Source of the DNA: Streptomyces sennicomposti
GTDB lineage: Bacteria > Actinomycetota > Actinomycetes > Streptomycetales > Streptomycetaceae
DNA: 36,014 bases
Assembly: GCF_019890635.1 (NCBI RefSeq)
Contig: NZ_JAIOAB010000069.1
Coordinates: 1-36,014 of the forward strand
Direction of reading: 5' to 3'
Shown here: one piece after another, positions 16,115-22,790 of the stretch
Layout: every line of letters starts with the position of its first letter
How positions within the stretch are numbered: position 1 is the first letter of the stretch
Program-made: the position numbers and the translations under genes
Notes under the pieces: generated by a model
Database searches by the model: none
Seen by the model: only the letters and a program-made list of their open reading frames with translations
What the model was told of the DNA's origin: nothing

Positions 16115-17029
16115 TCAGGCCGCCGGGGTGAGGGTGCGGGGCGGGTGGACGGTGAGCGGGTGGCCGGGGAGGAGCGCGTCGTCTTGGCCGGGTGCTTGGT
16201 GGTGGTCGAGGACCTGGTCGTGGCCGAGTGCCTCATAGTGGCCGAGTGCCTGGTCGTAGCGGTGCAGGACCAGGCGGGCCAGGGCGGGGTGGTCGCCGAG
16301 GGGGGCGGCGGCGATCCAGGGCGCGGCCTTCGCGCACTCGGTGGCGAACCGGCCGGGGGCGGTGAAGCAGGAGGCGACGGCGACGCGGTGCCGGCCTCGC
16401 TCGGCGAGGGCGCGTACGGCGGCCTCGACGGTCGGCGCGGCGGCGGAGGCGTAGGCGGGGACGACCGGTACGCCGACCCGCTCGGCCAGGAGCCGGGCGG
16501 TACGGCGGGTGCCGGCGGCCGAGTCGGGGTCGCGGGACCCGGCGGCGGCGAGCACGACGGCGCTCACGCGGCGGGTCGCCTCGTCGCGCGGGGTGCGCCA
16601 GCCCGCCTCGGCCAGCCGGGCGCACAGGGCGTCCACGAGCAGCGGGTGCGGGCCGAGGGGCGCGGCCACGCGCGCGCGTACCGGTGCGTTCGCCGCCGTC
16701 TCGGGGATGTCGTGCTTGACGTGGTGGCCGGGGCTGAAGAGCAGGGGCACGAGTACGGCGGCGGCAGGGGCTTCGGACTCGGCGGCGGTACGGGCTTCGG
16801 ACTCGGCGGCGGTTCCGGTGGTTCCAGTGGGACTCAGCCGGGCCAGGGTGTCGGGGAGCAGGGGCTCGTTCAGCTCGATGTGCCCGAGGCGGACGGTCAG
16901 GGCGGGGCGCAGCCGCCGGACGCGTTCCATGAGGGCGTCGACGGTCACCCGCGCGCGTGGGTCACGGCTGCCGTGCGCCACGAGGACGAGGGCGGGCGGG
17001 TCGTGCGGGGTGCGGGTGAGCGGCGTCAT
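16115..17029 (-). CDS. Two-domain CbiX/SirB-type sirohydrochlorin chelatase
   Basis: A 304-residue protein with two CbiX-like halves. The first has LVLVAHGSRDPRA (metal-binding His19) and LLFSPGHHVKHDIPE; the second has VVLAAAGSRDPDSAAG and VASCFTAPGRFATEC. The second half has Ala where the first has the catalytic His. CbiX proteins insert Fe(II) or Co(II) into sirohydrochlorin. Siroheme is the NirB cofactor, and nirBD lies about 6 kb away, so a role in siroheme supply is plausible. Two unusual inserts are present: a duplicated TAAESEA heptapeptide (about 75-88) and a His-rich C-terminal tail with repeats (ALGHYEALGHDQVLDHHQA) that could bind metal. The ATG at 17029 was chosen as the first plausible start; no strong ribosome site was seen. 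Confidence 0.85.
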   Translation of the reverse strand: MTPLTRTPHDPPALVLVAHGSRDPRARVTVDALMERVRRLRPALTVRLGHIELNEPLLPDTLARLSPTGTTGTAAESEARTAAESEAPAAAVLVPLLFSPGHHVKHDIPETAANAPVRARVAAPLGPHPLLVDALCARLAEAGWRTPRDEATRRVSAVVLAAAGSRDPDSAAGTRRTARLLAERVGVPVVPAYASAAAPTVEAAVRALAERGRHRVAVASCFTAPGRFATECAKAAPWIAAAPLGDHPALARLVLHRYDQALGHYEALGHDQVLDHHQAPGQDDALLPGHPLTVHPPRTLTPAA

Positions 17030-17262
17030 GCGGCCATCGTCGCCGGGGCGGGTTGCCCCGCCGTTGCACGGCGGTGACGGGTGTTTGCGGGGGGTTCACG
17101 GAGCGGGGCGGGGCAGTGTGAGGTGAGGCCGGGGAGGGGGCGGCGTGCGGACGGGGGGCGGTGCTGTTCCAAGGGTGGTACACAGGGCGTGAACCGGTCT
17201 CCCCCGGGTCGCGTCTTCCCTGGTCGAGGCCCGTCCGGGCCGTCCGAGGAGGGGACCGACCC

Positions 17263-18108
17263 ATGCGCCGACCGACCGGCAGTGCCGCAGGCAGCCCGAC
17301 GGATCCCCCGGCGGACAGCCCGACGGCCCACCCCGCGGCAACTCCGACGGACCACCCGCCGGTCGGCCCGTCGGACCGCCCGGCAGACACTCCGTCTGGC
17401 CGGCCGTCGGGCCGGCCGTCGGGCGGGCCAGCGCGCCTTCGGCCGCGGCTGCCGCGCACCCGGGCCGGCCGGCGGCGGCTGGTGCAGGCCGTGATGGCGG
17501 TGTGCGTGCTGGCGCTGCTCCCGGCGACGTGGCTGTACGTGTCCACCGGGGACCGCCTGCGCACCACGGCGGACGCGCCGCGCACGGACGTGGTGATCGT
17601 CTTCGGCGCGGGCCTGTGGCACGGCGGCGAACCGTCGCCGTATCTGGCGCACCGCCTGGATGCGGCGGTGACGCTGTACCGCGAGGGCCGGATCAAGGTG
17701 GTCCTGGTGACCGGCGACAACAGCCGCACGGACTACGACGAGCCGGACGCCATGCGCGCGTACCTGACGCGGCACGGCGTCCCCGGGGCGCGGATCGTCA
17801 GCGACTACGCCGGCTTCGACACCTGGGACTCGTGCGTGCGGGCGAAGAAGGTCTTCGGGGTGGACCGGGCGGTCCTGGTGAGCCAGGGCTTCCACATCCG
17901 CCGCGCGGTGGCCCTGTGCGACGCGGCCGGCGTCGACTCCTACGGCGTCGGCGTGGACGCGGTGCACGACGTCACCTGGTACTACGGCGGCGCCCGCGAG
18001 GTGTTCGCGGCCGGCAAGGCGGCCCTGGACGCGGTCTTCCGCCCGGACCCGAAGTTCCTCGGCCCGCGGGAGCACGGGGTGCAGCGGGCGTTGGCGGGGG
18101 TGGGGTGA
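17263..18108 (+). CDS. SanA/YdcF-like (DUF218) membrane protein
   Basis: A 281-residue protein. The ATG at 17263 follows GGAGGGG with 9-nt spacing. Residues 1-60 are Pro/Ser/Asp-rich and repetitive (TDPPADSPTAHPAATPTDHP, SGRPSGRPSGG), then a basic stretch and one transmembrane helix at about 72-92 (LVQAVMAVCVLALLPATWLYV). The remainder is the DUF218 domain: DVVIVFGAGL, YLAHRLDAAVTLYREGRIKVVLVTGDN, DEPDAMRAYL, DYAGFDTWDSCVRAKKVFG and LVSQGFHIRRAVALCDAAG. Members include E. coli SanA, linked to envelope barrier function and vancomycin resistance; the biochemical activity is not settled. The domain is predicted outside the membrane. The gene is convergent with vapC. Confidence 0.87.
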   Translation: MRRPTGSAAGSPTDPPADSPTAHPAATPTDHPPVGPSDRPADTPSGRPSGRPSGGPARLRPRLPRTRAGRRRLVQAVMAVCVLALLPATWLYVSTGDRLRTTADAPRTDVVIVFGAGLWHGGEPSPYLAHRLDAAVTLYREGRIKVVLVTGDNSRTDYDEPDAMRAYLTRHGVPGARIVSDYAGFDTWDSCVRAKKVFGVDRAVLVSQGFHIRRAVALCDAAGVDSYGVGVDAVHDVTWYYGGAREVFAAGKAALDAVFRPDPKFLGPREHGVQRALAGVG

Positions 18109-18161
18109 GGGTGGGGCGAGGGTGGGTTCGATGGGAACGTCCGCGGACGTGGCGACCGTCG

Positions 18162-18569
18162 TCACCCGGCGAGAATGCGGCGCACTGGTTGCCCCGTCAC
18201 GCGGGCGATGGTCTCGAAGTCAGCGTCTTCGTGCAGCACGGTCATCTTGTGATGCCCGGCGGTGACGGCCACCAGCAGATCGACAGGGCTCGCGCACTGG
18301 TGCCAGCCACGATCGGCGAGCGCCTGCTGGAGTTCGGCCGCGTCCTCCCAGGCGAAGTCCCGCGTCGGGCAGTACGGAAAGGTCTCCCGAAGCAGCGTGT
18401 CCGCCTCGTAGTACGAGGGCCTGCCGCCGACGGCTCGCAGAAACTCCTGCCGTACGGGCTCGCACAGTCCGACCAGTCCGGAACAGACGAGCTGGTCCCA
18501 CTGCGTGCCGGCCTGGCCGCGGTAGAAGCGGATCAGCGCGCTCGTGTCGATGAGGAAGGTCTCGTTCAC
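18162..18569 (-). CDS. vapC: VapC-type PIN-domain toxin ribonuclease
   Basis: A 135-residue PIN domain protein with the four acidic metal-binding positions visible: Asp8 (FLIDTSALIRF), Glu42 (VRQEFLRA), Asp97 (ASPVDLLVAVTA) and Asp115/117 (HEDADFETIA). VapC toxins cleave tRNA or rRNA and stop growth unless bound by the antitoxin. The GTG start at 18569 overlaps the antitoxin stop by four bases (GTGA), the standard antitoxin-first coupled arrangement. All catalytic residues are present, so it is probably functional. The RNA target is not predictable. Confidence 0.92.
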   Translation of the reverse strand: MNETFLIDTSALIRFYRGQAGTQWDQLVCSGLVGLCEPVRQEFLRAVGGRPSYYEADTLLRETFPYCPTRDFAWEDAAELQQALADRGWHQCASPVDLLVAVTAGHHKMTVLHEDADFETIARVTGQPVRRILAG

Positions 18570-18838
18570 GCGGCGTGATGCTCCCCGCCTGACGGGGAAT
18601 CACTCGATGAGGCCTCGGTCCCGGCGACCGGCTCGTCCCCGGGCTCCTCGATCAGCGAGAAGTCGATCTCCCCTGCGGCGACCATCTGCCTCATGCGCTT
18701 CACCGCGGCTGCCCGCCGTCGCCGATCCGCGACCTCCCGCAACGCGGCGTTGACCGTCTCCTTCTTCGTGGTCGTACCGAGCAGGCGGGCGGCCTCGGCG
18801 AGAGCCTCGTCGTCGAGATCGATCACTGTGCGACTCAT
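18566..18838 (-). CDS. vapB: VapB-type antitoxin
   Basis: A 90-residue protein. The N-terminal half is a short DNA-binding domain of the VapB/ribbon-helix-helix kind (SRTVIDLDDEALAEAARLLG, then KKETVNAALREVADRRRR). The C-terminal half (about 45-90) is acidic and probably disordered until it wraps the toxin: FSLIEEPGDEP. The ATG at 18838 is preceded by GGGAGG with 5-nt spacing; a longer in-frame reading to 19024 is not supported. It is the first gene of the vapBC operon and by family represses its own promoter, where a perfect palindrome is visible at 18856-18865. Confidence 0.92.
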   Translation of the reverse strand: MSRTVIDLDDEALAEAARLLGTTTKKETVNAALREVADRRRRAAAVKRMRQMVAAGEIDFSLIEEPGDEPVAGTEASSSDSPSGGEHHAA

Positions 18839-18855
18839 ATGGGCCTCCCGAGAGC

Positions 18856-18865
18856 TGTATATACA
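18856..18865. promoter_or_regulatory. Palindrome TGTATATACA upstream of vapBC, candidate VapB operator
   Basis: A perfect 10-bp palindrome lies 18 bp before the vapB start, in an A/T-rich island (18856-18885 includes a run of six A and a GATATC) that is unlike the surrounding DNA. Its position between promoter and Shine-Dalgarno suits autorepression. It may overlap the -10 element (TATATA). Confidence 0.6.
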
Positions 18866-18992
18866 CTCTGGAAAAAAGATATCACGCAGGCTTTTCGCTC
18901 GGCTTCTCCGGCGATGCCTCGTCCGGCGACGACGCGGCCGACTGCCGTACCACGGGCGCCGGTGGGAATGAGTCGCCGGCGGCATCCGTACG

Positions 18993-19589
18993 TCAACTCC
19001 CATACGGCCGCCGCTTCCTGGCATCCCGCAGGGCGTGACCCCACCAAGTCAGCTGGTCCAGCATCGACTTGGCCGCCGCGTTCGGGTCCGACGGGTCTTT
19101 CAGACGGCCGGTGTCATCGAAGGACGCGCCGGCGTTGTGGAAGGAGACCGTGTCGCGGACCGTGACCGCGTGGAGTTCGGCGAAGACCTGGCGCAGGTGC
19201 TCCACCGCGCGCAGGCCGCCCGCCAGCCCGCCGTAGGAGACGAGGGCGACGGGCTTGGCCCGCCACTCAGTGAAGTGCCAGTCGATGAGGTTCTTCAGGC
19301 CGGCCGGGTAGGAGTGGTTGTACTCGGGGGTGAGGACGACGAACGCGTCCGCCGACGCGAGTTTCGGCGTGATGTCAGCGAGCGCCGCCGCCGTCCGCGG
19401 GCCGCGTTCCAGGGTGGTCGGCAGGGCGGCCGTGCCGGCCACGTCCACCACCTGCGCGGCGATGCCGCCGTGGTCGCGCAGACGGGCGAGGAGCCAGTCG
19501 GCGACCACGGGGCCGAAGCGGCCGTGACGGTTGCTGCCGACGATGAGGGTGACCTTCAGGGGGGCGGGGGCGCCCGGCGTGGTGTCCAT
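18993..19589 (-). CDS. NADPH-dependent FMN reductase, SoxR-controlled
   Basis: A 198-residue flavodoxin-like reductase. The FMN phosphate loop is LIVGSNRHGRFGPVVADWL (about 16-33), and the second hallmark is LTPEYNHSYPAGLKNLIDW (about 85-103), then ALVSYGGLAGGLRAVEHLRQV. Members reduce flavins, quinones or azo compounds with NAD(P)H. Directly upstream is a near-perfect SoxR box within a promoter having an extended spacer. The predicted transcript begins at or very near the ATG, and no Shine-Dalgarno is present, so the mRNA is probably leaderless. In S. coelicolor a gene of this type (SCO2478, from memory) is a SoxR regulon member induced by redox-active metabolites such as actinorhodin. That matches what is seen here. 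Confidence 0.93.
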   Translation of the reverse strand: MDTTPGAPAPLKVTLIVGSNRHGRFGPVVADWLLARLRDHGGIAAQVVDVAGTAALPTTLERGPRTAAALADITPKLASADAFVVLTPEYNHSYPAGLKNLIDWHFTEWRAKPVALVSYGGLAGGLRAVEHLRQVFAELHAVTVRDTVSFHNAGASFDDTGRLKDPSDPNAAAKSMLDQLTWWGHALRDARKRRPYGS

Positions 19590-19604
19590 GCGGGAGAGAC
19601 TGGT

Positions 19605-19624
19605 ACCTCAAGTTATCTTGAGGT
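19605..19624 (-). promoter_or_regulatory. SoxR box in the promoter of the FMN reductase gene
   Basis: ACCTCAAGTTATCTTGAGGT has perfect 8-bp arms around TTAT and closely matches the known soxS-type SoxR site. On the minus strand TTGACC (19622-19627) is a -35 element, and CAGTCT 19 bp on serves as -10. A 19-bp spacer is the mark of MerR-family activation. The ATG at 19589 lies 7 nt after the -10. Confidence 0.85.
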
Positions 19625-19627
19625 CAA

Positions 19628-19922
19628 GTTCCGGCCTCGCGGGCCGGCCGCCCGCCGGTCCGGTCACCCGTTCACACCCGCGCCCTGCGCCCTTCGGGTA
19701 GTTTCCGACGGCTCGTCAGGAGCACCGCGCTGACCTGCCCAAACGCCCGCCTTCGCGTGCCCCGCGCCCGGCGTTTCGGCACCCGTTCACCGTATTTCTG
19801 ACGCTCCCTCAGGAAGCGGGTCGGCCCCGGTGCCTCTTACCTCGAAAGGGCAGGGCGCGGCGACGGCGGCACATGCGGGTGCCGCGGGTCGTGTCCCGTC
19901 CGCCGAGCTTCAGGGAGCACCG
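19628..19922. other. Gene-free region upstream of the sortase-linked secreted protein
   Basis: Beyond the SoxR promoter about 295 bp contain no supported gene. An imperfect inverted repeat CTGACGCTCCCTCAG at 19798-19812 lies in the only A/T-richer patch (GTATTTCTGA), about 110 bp before the next start, and could mark its promoter. GGGAG at about 19913 is the ribosome site for the ATG at 19923. Confidence 0.4.
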
Positions 19923-20609
19923 ATGCGACGTACCGTCCGCACCACGGCCGGGGCCGTGACCGGGGCCGCGCTCGCCGTCGCCGCCGTGAGCGGGCTCGCC
20001 GCGCCCGCCTACGGCGCGGACACCGCTCTCGTCACCGCACCCGACCGCGGCGCGCCCGTCCGCGGGGCCGCGCCCCTCGCCGCCGTCACCGCCACCACCG
20101 GTGTCGCTCTCCTGGCCGCGCCCGCCCGCGGCGTCGCTCTCCTCGCCGCTCCGCGCACCGGTTCGGCCGCGAGCGGGCTGGAGGTGCTGCCGTACTCGGT
20201 GGAGCCGGGCGGGCAGGTCACCGTGAACACCAAGGCCTGCGGCGGTACGGCGGCCGCCGCGGGCGACGCGAGCGCGGTCGGCGCCGGTTCCTTCCCGCTG
20301 GCGCCCGGCGCCCGCAGCGGCGACGCGACCGGCGGGTTCCGGGTGCCGGAGAGCGCGCAGCCGGGGACGTACGAGATCGTCGCGGAGTGCGCCGAGGGCG
20401 GCCGGGAGGTCCGGGGCGACCTGGTCGTCGCGCTGACCGTGCGGCCGGGGCAGGAGCAGGTGCGGCCCCGGGGAAGTGTGAAGACGGGGGTCGGCGGCGC
20501 ACTCGGCCGCGACCCCGTGCAGACCGCGGCCGGAGTGGCGGCGCTCGCCGTCGCCGGCGCGGGCGGTACCTGGCTCCTGCATCGCCGGGCGAGAGGCGAC
20601 GGGATCTGA
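19923..20609 (+). CDS. Secreted, C-terminally anchored protein, probable sortase substrate
   Basis: A 228-residue protein. It has a signal peptide (MRRTVRTTAGAVTGAALAVAAVSGLAAPAYGA, cleavage near residue 31), a low-complexity segment with a repeated ALLAAP motif (about 61-77), then a compact domain of about 85-175 with two Cys (106 and 156) and beta-rich motifs such as YSVEPGGQVTVNTKACGG and PGTYEIVAECAEGGREV. The end has the sorting-signal layout: VKTGVGG (186-192), a hydrophobic helix (about 200-219), and the basic tail HRRARGDGI. There is no LPXTG or LAXTG. The next gene is a class F sortase, so VKTG may be its recognition site; that is inference. ATG 19923 follows GGGAG. Confidence 0.8.
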   Translation: MRRTVRTTAGAVTGAALAVAAVSGLAAPAYGADTALVTAPDRGAPVRGAAPLAAVTATTGVALLAAPARGVALLAAPRTGSAASGLEVLPYSVEPGGQVTVNTKACGGTAAAAGDASAVGAGSFPLAPGARSGDATGGFRVPESAQPGTYEIVAECAEGGREVRGDLVVALTVRPGQEQVRPRGSVKTGVGGALGRDPVQTAAGVAALAVAGAGGTWLLHRRARGDGI

Positions 20610-20651
20610 CGGACACCCTCCGCTGTCCGTCCGCCGGTACCGCACGTCCCT

Positions 20652-20690
20652 CCCCCTCCGGGCGCGACGCCCCTCGTCGCCCGGAGGGGG
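20652..20690 (+). terminator. 13-bp perfect hairpin between substrate and sortase genes
   Basis: CCCCCTCCGGGCG (20652-20664) pairs with CGCCCGGAGGGGG (20678-20690) around a 13-nt loop. No T-run follows. It begins 43 bp after the first gene's stop and ends 43 bp before the sortase ATG. It may terminate or attenuate, giving more substrate than sortase transcript, or stabilise the upstream mRNA end. Confidence 0.6.
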
Positions 20691-20733
20691 CAGGGCACCG
20701 TAGGGCCTGTCCGGAAGCCGGAAGAGGGAACGC

Positions 20734-21354
20734 ATGCGCAGGATCGGCAACACCGCCATAGCCTCGGTCACCGTCGTCGCCCTCTGCTCGGGCGCGTGGC
20801 TCCTGCACAGCGCCGGCACGACGAACGCCCCGCCGCAGCCCGCCGCGGCCGAGGGCACCCCCGATCCCGGCGAGGAACGGCTCACCGCGCCCGCGCTGCC
20901 GCCGTCCCCGCCCACCCGCATCCGCATCCCCTCGATCCGGGTGAACGCCCCCCTGATGGGCCTCGGTCTGACCCCCGCCGGCAGCCTGGACGTGCCGCCC
21001 GCCGACGACAAGAACCTGGCCGGCTGGTACGAGTCCGGCACCACCCCCGGCGAGCGGGGCACCGCGATCGTCGCCGGCCACGTCGACAACACCCGGGGCC
21101 CGGCCGTCTTCTACGACCTCGGCGCCCTGAAGAAGGGCAGCGTCATCGAGGTGGACCGCCGCGACGGCGGGGTGGCCGTGTTCACGGTGGACGCGATCGA
21201 GGTGTACCAGGCGAAGGACTTCCCCGACGACAAGGTGTACGGCGCGGCCGACCGCCCCGAGCTGCGGGTGATCACCTGCGGCGGCGGCTACTCCAGGGCG
21301 ACCGGCTACCAGGGCAACGTGGTGGTCTTCGCCCATCTGACGGGGAGCCGCTGA
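20734..21354 (+). CDS. Class F sortase
   Basis: A 206-residue sortase. An N-terminal membrane anchor (about 7-26) and a Pro/Ala-rich linker are followed by the catalytic beta-barrel. Motifs are TRIRIPSIRVNAPLMGLGL, LDVPPADDKNLAGWYESG, IVAGHVDNTRGPAVF with catalytic His116, LRVITCGGGYSRATG with Cys182 and the probable Arg188, and NVVVFAHL. These are typical of the short actinobacterial class F enzymes, which act as Cys transpeptidases outside the membrane; their substrates are poorly known. The adjacent upstream secreted protein is the obvious candidate substrate. ATG 20734 has GAGGG about 8 nt upstream (GAAGAGGGAACGC). Confidence 0.93.
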   Translation: MRRIGNTAIASVTVVALCSGAWLLHSAGTTNAPPQPAAAEGTPDPGEERLTAPALPPSPPTRIRIPSIRVNAPLMGLGLTPAGSLDVPPADDKNLAGWYESGTTPGERGTAIVAGHVDNTRGPAVFYDLGALKKGSVIEVDRRDGGVAVFTVDAIEVYQAKDFPDDKVYGAADRPELRVITCGGGYSRATGYQGNVVVFAHLTGSR

Positions 21355-21561
21355 GGGCGCGTACCGCTGAGGGCGCGTACCTGGCAGGTTGCTGAGGACG
21401 GGGAGCGGGTGGCGGGCAGGCGGCCCGTCGCCGGGGTGAACGTGCGTCGCTCGGTCATGACGGCAGTCTCGGGCAGCGCCCCTCCCCCGGTCTTGAACGG
21501 GCCGCTCGCGCCGGCCGAGGGCGTCACGGCTGCCGGGCCGGCCGGCGCCCCGGATCGGTTC

Positions 21562-22350
21562 CTAGGCCAGCCACTGCTGGTACGCCAGGTTCGCGACCAG
21601 GGCGAAGACCACGGTCAGCAGGACGACACGGACGAAGCCGCTGCCCTTCTTCATCGCGGTGTGCGCGCCCAGCATGCCGCCGGCCAGGTTGAACACCGCC
21701 ATGATCGCCGCCAGTTGCCACAGGATCACGCCCTGCCAGGCGAAGGTGGCCAGCGCGCCCGCGTTGGTGCAGCAGTTGACGATCTTGGCGGTGGCGGAGG
21801 CGGTCACCAGGTCCAGATGGAGGACGGCGGTCAGCGCCAGGACGAGGAACGTGCCGGTGCCGGGGCCGATGAAGCCGTCGTAGAAGCCGATGCCGAGGCC
21901 CGCCAGGCCGATCGCCGCGAGGACCCGGCGGCGGGAGACCGGGCCGGGCGCCGGAGCGGTGCCGAAGGACGGCCTGAGGATCACGAACGCGCCGACCGCC
22001 AGCAGCACCACCATGATCACCGGCTTGAGCACATCGGTGCTCATCCCGGCCGCGAAGAAGGCCCCGGCGCAGGACCCGGCGAGCGCGGCCAGGCCGATGC
22101 GCACGGCGGTGCGGACGTCCACCGGGGCGCGGCGGACGTACGTCACCGCCGCGCCGGTCGTGCCGACGATGGCGACCGCCTTGTTGGTGCCCAGCGCGGC
22201 GGCGGCCGGAGTGGAGCCGGGCAGCCCGAGCAGCAGCACCGGCAGCAGCAGGAGCCCTCCCCCGCCGACCACGGCGTCGATCCAGCCGGCGGCGAGCGCG
22301 GCGAGGCACAGCAGGGCGACGACGGTCAGCGATATGTCGGGCATGATCAC
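21562..22350 (-). CDS. TauE/SafE family membrane permease
   Basis: A 262-residue integral membrane protein with about eight hydrophobic helices. The duplicated TauE hallmark appears as GWIDAVVGGGGLLLLPVLL (about 22-40) and GFYDGFIGPGTGTFLVLAL (about 153-172), with TNKAVAIVGTTGA and SATAKIVNCCTNAGA in matching positions of each half. Relatives move sulfite, sulfoacetate or other organosulfur anions. The start is the GTG at 22350, or the ATG two codons later at 22344; no clear ribosome site decides. It is divergent from nirB across 440 bp. A transport role for sulfite or nitrite-like anions is conceivable from context but not shown. Confidence 0.88.
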   Translation of the reverse strand: MIMPDISLTVVALLCLAALAAGWIDAVVGGGGLLLLPVLLLGLPGSTPAAAALGTNKAVAIVGTTGAAVTYVRRAPVDVRTAVRIGLAALAGSCAGAFFAAGMSTDVLKPVIMVVLLAVGAFVILRPSFGTAPAPGPVSRRRVLAAIGLAGLGIGFYDGFIGPGTGTFLVLALTAVLHLDLVTASATAKIVNCCTNAGALATFAWQGVILWQLAAIMAVFNLAGGMLGAHTAMKKGSGFVRVVLLTVVFALVANLAYQQWLA

Positions 22351-22790
22351 GACCCTAGGGACCGGACGTGTGTACGGTCCATGGAGCTGAGGGACTTCTG
22401 AGGTACGCGCACCCTGGCACGCGCACCCTCGACGGCGGCGGTGACGCCGCCTCCTCGCCCGGCCGCCCCCGTCGCCCCGCCAGGCGCCGCCCGCCCCGCC
22501 TCACACCTCCTCCCCGCCGTGCCGCAGACCCCTCACACCCGCCCGGGCGGGGCACTGAGGGCAGCGTTCCGTCGGGGAAACAGACGGGATGCCGACGGGT
22601 AACGTCCGCGCCGCACGCTCAGGGGCATGACCTCGGACCCGCGGGGGGCGGCGACCGGCGGTGACCGGCCCGCCCGCCGTGCGGCCGCCCGCCGTGCGGC
22701 CCCCGCCACCACGCCACCCGCACCCATCACCCGCCCCGCACCCCCGCACACCCCGAGGTCGTCACCCGCACACCCTGACGGAGGCTCCTG
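22351..22790. other. Intergenic region between the TauE/SafE gene and nirB
   Basis: This 440-bp region contains an ACGCGCACCCT direct repeat (about 22406 and 22420), a GGCGGC/GCCGCC hairpin at about 22435-22451, the GlnR-like array at 22566-22603, and a run of Ala/Pro-coding-like GC-rich sequence before nirB with no supported start or ribosome site. I see no gene in it. The nirB ribosome site is GGAGG at about 22781. Confidence 0.55.
22566..22603 (+). promoter_or_regulatory. GlnR-box-like array upstream of nirB
   Basis: Four pentamers are spaced by exactly 6 bp each: GTTCC (22566), GAAAC (22577), GATGC (22588) and GTAAC (22599). The actinobacterial GlnR consensus alternates gTnAC and GaAAC with 6-bp gaps. 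GAAAC is exact; GTTCC and GTAAC each match at most positions, and GATGC is poor. nirB is a known GlnR target in S. coelicolor. The array ends 187 bp before the ATG, so a long leader is implied. Confidence 0.6.

Noticed and set aside
13171..16131. 986-codon plus-strand frame across the flavin reductase and dgt genes
   Set aside because: It spans two real genes and their gap, with no domain and no ribosome site.
16000..16236. Longer dgt start at 16236
   Set aside because: It would overlap the chelatase gene, and the extension is low complexity.
22351..22790. Riboswitch in the long nirB leader
   Set aside because: No conserved cobalamin, SAM, TPP or other aptamer core could be recognised; only GC hairpins and the GlnR-like array.
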